A stretch of 64,000 nt of DNA, from assembly GCF_002368415.1 (NCBI RefSeq), contig NZ_AP018290.1, forward strand, positions 2,111,470 through 2,175,469, written 5' to 3'. Below are positions 61,225 through 64,000 of this stretch, piece by piece. The translations under genes were made by a program, and so were the position numbers. The notes under the pieces were generated by a model. It was not told where the DNA came from and did not search any database. It saw only the letters and a program-made list of their open reading frames with translations. Source of the stretch: Calothrix sp. NIES-4105 (GTDB lineage: Bacteria; Cyanobacteriota; Cyanobacteriia; Cyanobacteriales; Nostocaceae). Each line of letters begins with the position of its first letter. Position 1 is the first letter of the stretch.

Positions 61225-63090
61225 GAAACTTACCACCACTCGAAAACCACATATTCGCAAACCACCATCAGACTCATTCCAACTGCGACTAGCACTACGA
61301 CATAGAACAGGACTAAAACTCCAGGAACCTCCGCGCAATACTCGACGGTTTTTGTCTCCATCCCATTCCCATACACTACCATCGGTCGGCGCCCCTACAT
61401 AATTATTGTGCCAAGGATCAGCGCACCATTCCCAGACTTGACCGTGCATATCGTATAGTCCAAAGGAGTTAGCGACTTCAAAGCTACCTATGGAAGTTGT
61501 TTCTTTGCGAATTTTGGTTTTAGCTTCAAATTCAAATATTTTAGTTTCACTGTTTCCGCAGTTTGCTAAGTCGGGGGTAATAGTATCTCCAAAGTGAAAC
61601 GGTGTAGTTGTTCCCGCGCGACAAGCATATTCCCATTCTGCTTCGCTTGGTAAACGATATTTACGTCCAGTTTTTTGATGCAACCGCGCGCAAAATTCCT
61701 GTGCTTCGTGCCAAGATACATTTTCGACTGGACGATTCGCGCCTTTGAATTTAGATGGATGTGGATTTAGTGATAGATTTATTTTAGGTAGATTTGATAC
61801 GGCACGCCATTGCGCTTGTGTTACTGGGTATTTGCCGATGCAGATTGGTTCGATTTGAACATTATGTTGGGGACGCTCGTCAGCATCACCTTCACCATCA
61901 ATTGAACCCATCATATAACTACCACCGGGTATTGATACCATTTCTAAGAAAACACCATTACCTAAATCTTCGGTAAAGAAACGCGCGCTTCCCCTTGTAC
62001 GTTCAATTTCTAGACCTTGTGCATTGAGTGTAACTACATCGAAATCAAAAGTGTGAAATGGTGGGTATAAATTTGACTCTGTAGATTTAGAACGAGGAGT
62101 TGATATTGGTTGTAAGGGTTGTGTAGACTCAAGTTGAGGAACAGTCGTCATTCCAAAAAAACTTTTAAAGTTATTACTATTTAAATCTTGTAGTACTTCC
62201 ACTGCAGTTTGATATCTTTCTCGCACTACATGCTTGAGTAATTTATCAAGAATGTATCCTAGCTGTTCACTGACCTGGATATTTTTAGCTTTTACATATT
62301 CTCGCCATTTCCAATGTGCATTAATTGCATCATATAGCGGGTCATTTATATTACCATATGCATCTTGATACGGTAAACATTGTGTTAAAAGACGTATACA
62401 AGTTACACCTAATGAATATAAATCACTTGCATGACAAGCAAAACCTGCCATTTGCTCGCTTGATGCATAACCTACTGTATAAATTACCGTTGCTTGTCGA
62501 GCTAAACTTGTTTGAGTGATTTGTTTGGCGCCACCAAAGTCAATTAATACTAATTTGGAATCGCTGTATCGACGTATAATATTTTCAGGTTTAATATCTC
62601 GGTGAATAACATTACGTGAATGCACAAAATCAAGTATAGGTAAAATATCGATTAATACATGACGAATTTTTACTTCAGTGTATGTAGTGTTCTGAAGCTC
62701 CTTATGTAGAGTATCTCCCTCAATAAATTCTTGCACCAAGTACAAACTGGCGCCTTGTTCAAAGTAAGCAAGTAATCTAGGTATAGAAGGATGATTTTCA
62801 CCTAGTTCATACAGTCGAAACGCTTCCTCTTTGAATAACTGTGCAGCTTTTGCGCGCGCGGCAGTTCCTTGAACCTGGGGTACAAATTGCTTGACAACAC
62901 AAGAACCATCAAGTCTATCAACATCTTCAGCATAATATGTCCTGCTAAAACCACCCTCACCTAACAACCTGATAACGCGAAAGCGGTTTCTCAACAAGTC
63001 ACCAAAGCTGCTATGTCCGCAGGTCGTGCAAAACCGATTACCGTCTGCGTTAAATGGATTTGAGCAATTGGGATTTTGGCAGATTCGCAT
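61222..63090 (-). CDS. Ser/Thr protein kinase fused to an FGE-sulfatase/C-type-lectin-like domain
   Basis: A 622-residue protein. An N-terminal zinc ribbon (two CxxC-like pairs, residues 4-24) leads into a Hanks-type kinase (about 32-300: LLGEGGFSRTYYAED, K in CVVKQF, HRDIKPENII, IDFGGAKQ). After a linker, a formylglycine-generating-enzyme-like domain (about 385-622) has FLEMVSIPGGSYMMGS, YRLPSEAEWEYACRAGTTTP, LYDMHGQVWEWCADPW and RVLRGGSWSFSPVLCRSASR, ending GFRVVVSF. Such domains in cyanobacteria include diversity-generating-retroelement targets, where Asn-coded sites near this end are varied. Here those sites are Ser, Phe, Val, Leu, Trp and Gly. The catalytic Cys of true FGE is not evident, so ligand binding is more likely than sulfatase activation. 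Confidence 0.92.
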   Translation of the reverse strand: MRICQNPNCSNPFNADGNRFCTTCGHSSFGDLLRNRFRVIRLLGEGGFSRTYYAEDVDRLDGSCVVKQFVPQVQGTAARAKAAQLFKEEAFRLYELGENHPSIPRLLAYFEQGASLYLVQEFIEGDTLHKELQNTTYTEVKIRHVLIDILPILDFVHSRNVIHRDIKPENIIRRYSDSKLVLIDFGGAKQITQTSLARQATVIYTVGYASSEQMAGFACHASDLYSLGVTCIRLLTQCLPYQDAYGNINDPLYDAINAHWKWREYVKAKNIQVSEQLGYILDKLLKHVVRERYQTAVEVLQDLNSNNFKSFFGMTTVPQLESTQPLQPISTPRSKSTESNLYPPFHTFDFDVVTLNAQGLEIERTRGSARFFTEDLGNGVFLEMVSIPGGSYMMGSIDGEGDADERPQHNVQIEPICIGKYPVTQAQWRAVSNLPKINLSLNPHPSKFKGANRPVENVSWHEAQEFCARLHQKTGRKYRLPSEAEWEYACRAGTTTPFHFGDTITPDLANCGNSETKIFEFEAKTKIRKETTSIGSFEVANSFGLYDMHGQVWEWCADPWHNNYVGAPTDGSVWEWDGDKNRRVLRGGSWSFSPVLCRSASRSWNESDGGLRICGFRVVVSF

Positions 63091-63806
63091 GGTTGTTGAG
63101 ATGTTGCATCAATCCAAACTTAGCCCCAATGTAATGATTTTGTATATTGTTTAAATTTGAGGGTTTTCTAAGTACGATTGAATATTTTTTACCTATTAAT
63201 TCATCCGTAATTAGAGTTTAACAATTTCGTTTACAATATCAATTTAATGTGGGCACTTTTATTGGAATTATAGGGCGAATATTATCTTAATATAATGAGT
63301 TTTGTCAAGTAATTGGCAACGGATGTAACGGATGTAACGGATGGGTGATTTGTTTGGTTGTGGATATTGCTTTGGCAACGGATGTAACGGATGAGTTATT
63401 CGTTTGGTTGTGGATATTGCTTTGGCAACGGATGTAACGGATGTAACGGATAAGTTCTTGGTTTGGTTGTGGATATTGCTTTGGCAACGGATGTAACGGA
63501 TGAGTTATTCGTTTGGTTGTGGATATTGCTTTGGCAACGGATGTAACGGATGTAACGGATGAGTTATTGGTTTGGTTGTGGATATTGCTTTGGCAATGGA
63601 TTGGATTCTTGGTTTGGCTGACACTAATTTTTAATTTGTTAAAATTTGTTTTTTATATTGCGATTATTTAATACTTACAATACTTTAGTACTAAGGGTTA
63701 TTTATAAGCAATTGGCTCTTTTTATATTTGACATATATATACAAAACTAAGCTTAGTCAATGCTTATATCTTTGTTTTTTAAGAAAGCTTAAAGATATCA
63801 TAAAAA
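63091..63806. other. Spacer dominated by a tandem repeat array
   Basis: No gene. A/T-rich sequence (63100-63300), the repeat array (63313-63600), then more A/T-rich sequence to the next start. Confidence 0.5.
63313..63600 (+). repeat. Tandem array of alternating 59- and 50-bp units
   Basis: Units begin with TTGGCAACGGATGTAACGGA at 63313, 63372, 63422, 63481 and 63531, with a partial sixth at 63590. Successive lengths are 59, 50, 59, 50 and 59 bp. The 9-bp difference is one extra GTAACGGAT word. The other half of each unit is GGTTTGGTTGTGGATATTGC or close to it. Confidence 0.9.
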
Positions 63807-64000
63807 ATGGAAAAAAATATTACTAATATTCCACATCAAGATGTTACCTATGCTATTATTGGCGCCGCAATGCGTGTTCACAGTCGGATGGTTCGTGGTT
63901 TAAAGGAAATACATTATCAACGTGCGCTGACTCAAGAGATGCGTCAAGCTGGGTTAATTGCTGAAGAGGAATACCACATAGAAATTTATGATAATCAGAT
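63807..64000 (+). CDS. GxxExxY-type (PDDEXK_3) protein, partial at right edge
   Basis: The start of a gene running off the window: IPHQDVTYAIIGAAMRVHSR, then MVRGLKEIHYQRALTQEMRQ and AGLIAEEEYHIEI. This matches the N-terminal part of the GxxExxY family, where G-x-x-E-x-x-Y reads GLKEIHY. Members have a PDDEXK nuclease-like fold with unclear role and occur widely in cyanobacteria. TAAGAAAGC... upstream gives no strong ribosome binding site. Confidence 0.85.
   Translation, partial: MEKNITNIPHQDVTYAIIGAAMRVHSRMVRGLKEIHYQRALTQEMRQAGLIAEEEYHIEIYDNQ

Noticed and set aside
61222-63090. Sulfatase-activating formylglycine-generating enzyme
   Set aside because: The domain fold matches but the pair of catalytic Cys typical of true FGE was not seen, and no sulfatase gene is near.
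63313-63600. Regular repeat array that might be taken for CRISPR
   Set aside because: The whole unit is repeated, with no unique spacers, lengths alternate 59/50 bp and no cas genes are near.
1-64000. tRNA or rRNA genes, prophage, complete insertion sequences
   Set aside because: No cloverleaf-type GTTCGA arms with matching stems, no rRNA motifs, and no transposase, integrase or phage structural genes were recognised on reading both strands.

Overview
The window reads as chromosome of a filamentous, probably heterocyst-forming cyanobacterium of roughly 40% GC. Pointers are a haemagglutinin-type TPS domain, cyanobacteriochrome-like GAF domains, a sufBCDS operon with divergent sufR and two CAAC-N6-GTTG operators, the xisH/xisI pair known from the fdxN element, cobalamin genes with a B12 riboswitch, Uma2-type proteins, and several families of short interspersed palindromes. 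The palindrome GGCGCC is scattered through genes and spacers far above chance, while the usual cyanobacterial HIP1 octamer GCGATCGC was not noticed.

Layout. 1-417: haemagglutinin fragment. 685-21495: about 21 kb of two-component signalling. It has three OmpR-type regulators that also carry a histidine phosphotransfer domain and two further receivers, three multi-sensor histidine kinases (one frameshifted), a diguanylate cyclase and six single receivers. Two regulator-kinase-receiver-receiver quartets (3297-9145 and 12047-18088) look like an old duplication. Two GAF domains have the paired cysteines of DXCF cyanobacteriochromes, so light may be an input. Four promoters here share paired TTCTTTA-like boxes with an 11-bp period, the geometry of OmpR/PhoB-family sites. 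21938-31885: a bactofilin-like membrane protein, a CrtI-like oxidoreductase, a 5'-truncated acyl-CoA synthetase/acetyltransferase, a PhoH-like ATPase, an alpha/beta hydrolase, gene remnants and a PIN toxin module.

31933-41754: cobalamin genes (cbiD, cobK, cbiET, then riboswitch-cobG-cobH-cobI), interrupted by a DUF433/DUF5615 toxin module, a decayed pyruvate decarboxylase-like gene and xisHI. 41795-49754: two Uma2 proteins, three tandem AIM24-family genes, an M48 peptidase, a Tat-exported beta-carbonic anhydrase, a BrnTA module and an Imm1-type immunity protein with a partial duplicate. 49960-55921: sufS-sufD-sufC-sufB (minus) with sufR divergent; sufD carries three interspersed repeats in frame. 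56111-64000: small conserved proteins, an exported TPR protein, an ABC exporter, and a Ser/Thr kinase fused to a formylglycine-generating-enzyme-like domain whose C-terminus resembles a diversity-generating retroelement target. A tandem array of alternating 59- and 50-bp units and a partial GxxExxY protein close the window.

The accessory stretches hold many broken genes (haemagglutinin, devA, multicopper oxidase, Hsp20, decarboxylase, acyl-CoA synthetase). Three of the truncations lie beside the same 17-base sequence. No tRNA, rRNA, CRISPR array, complete insertion sequence or reverse transcriptase was recognised.
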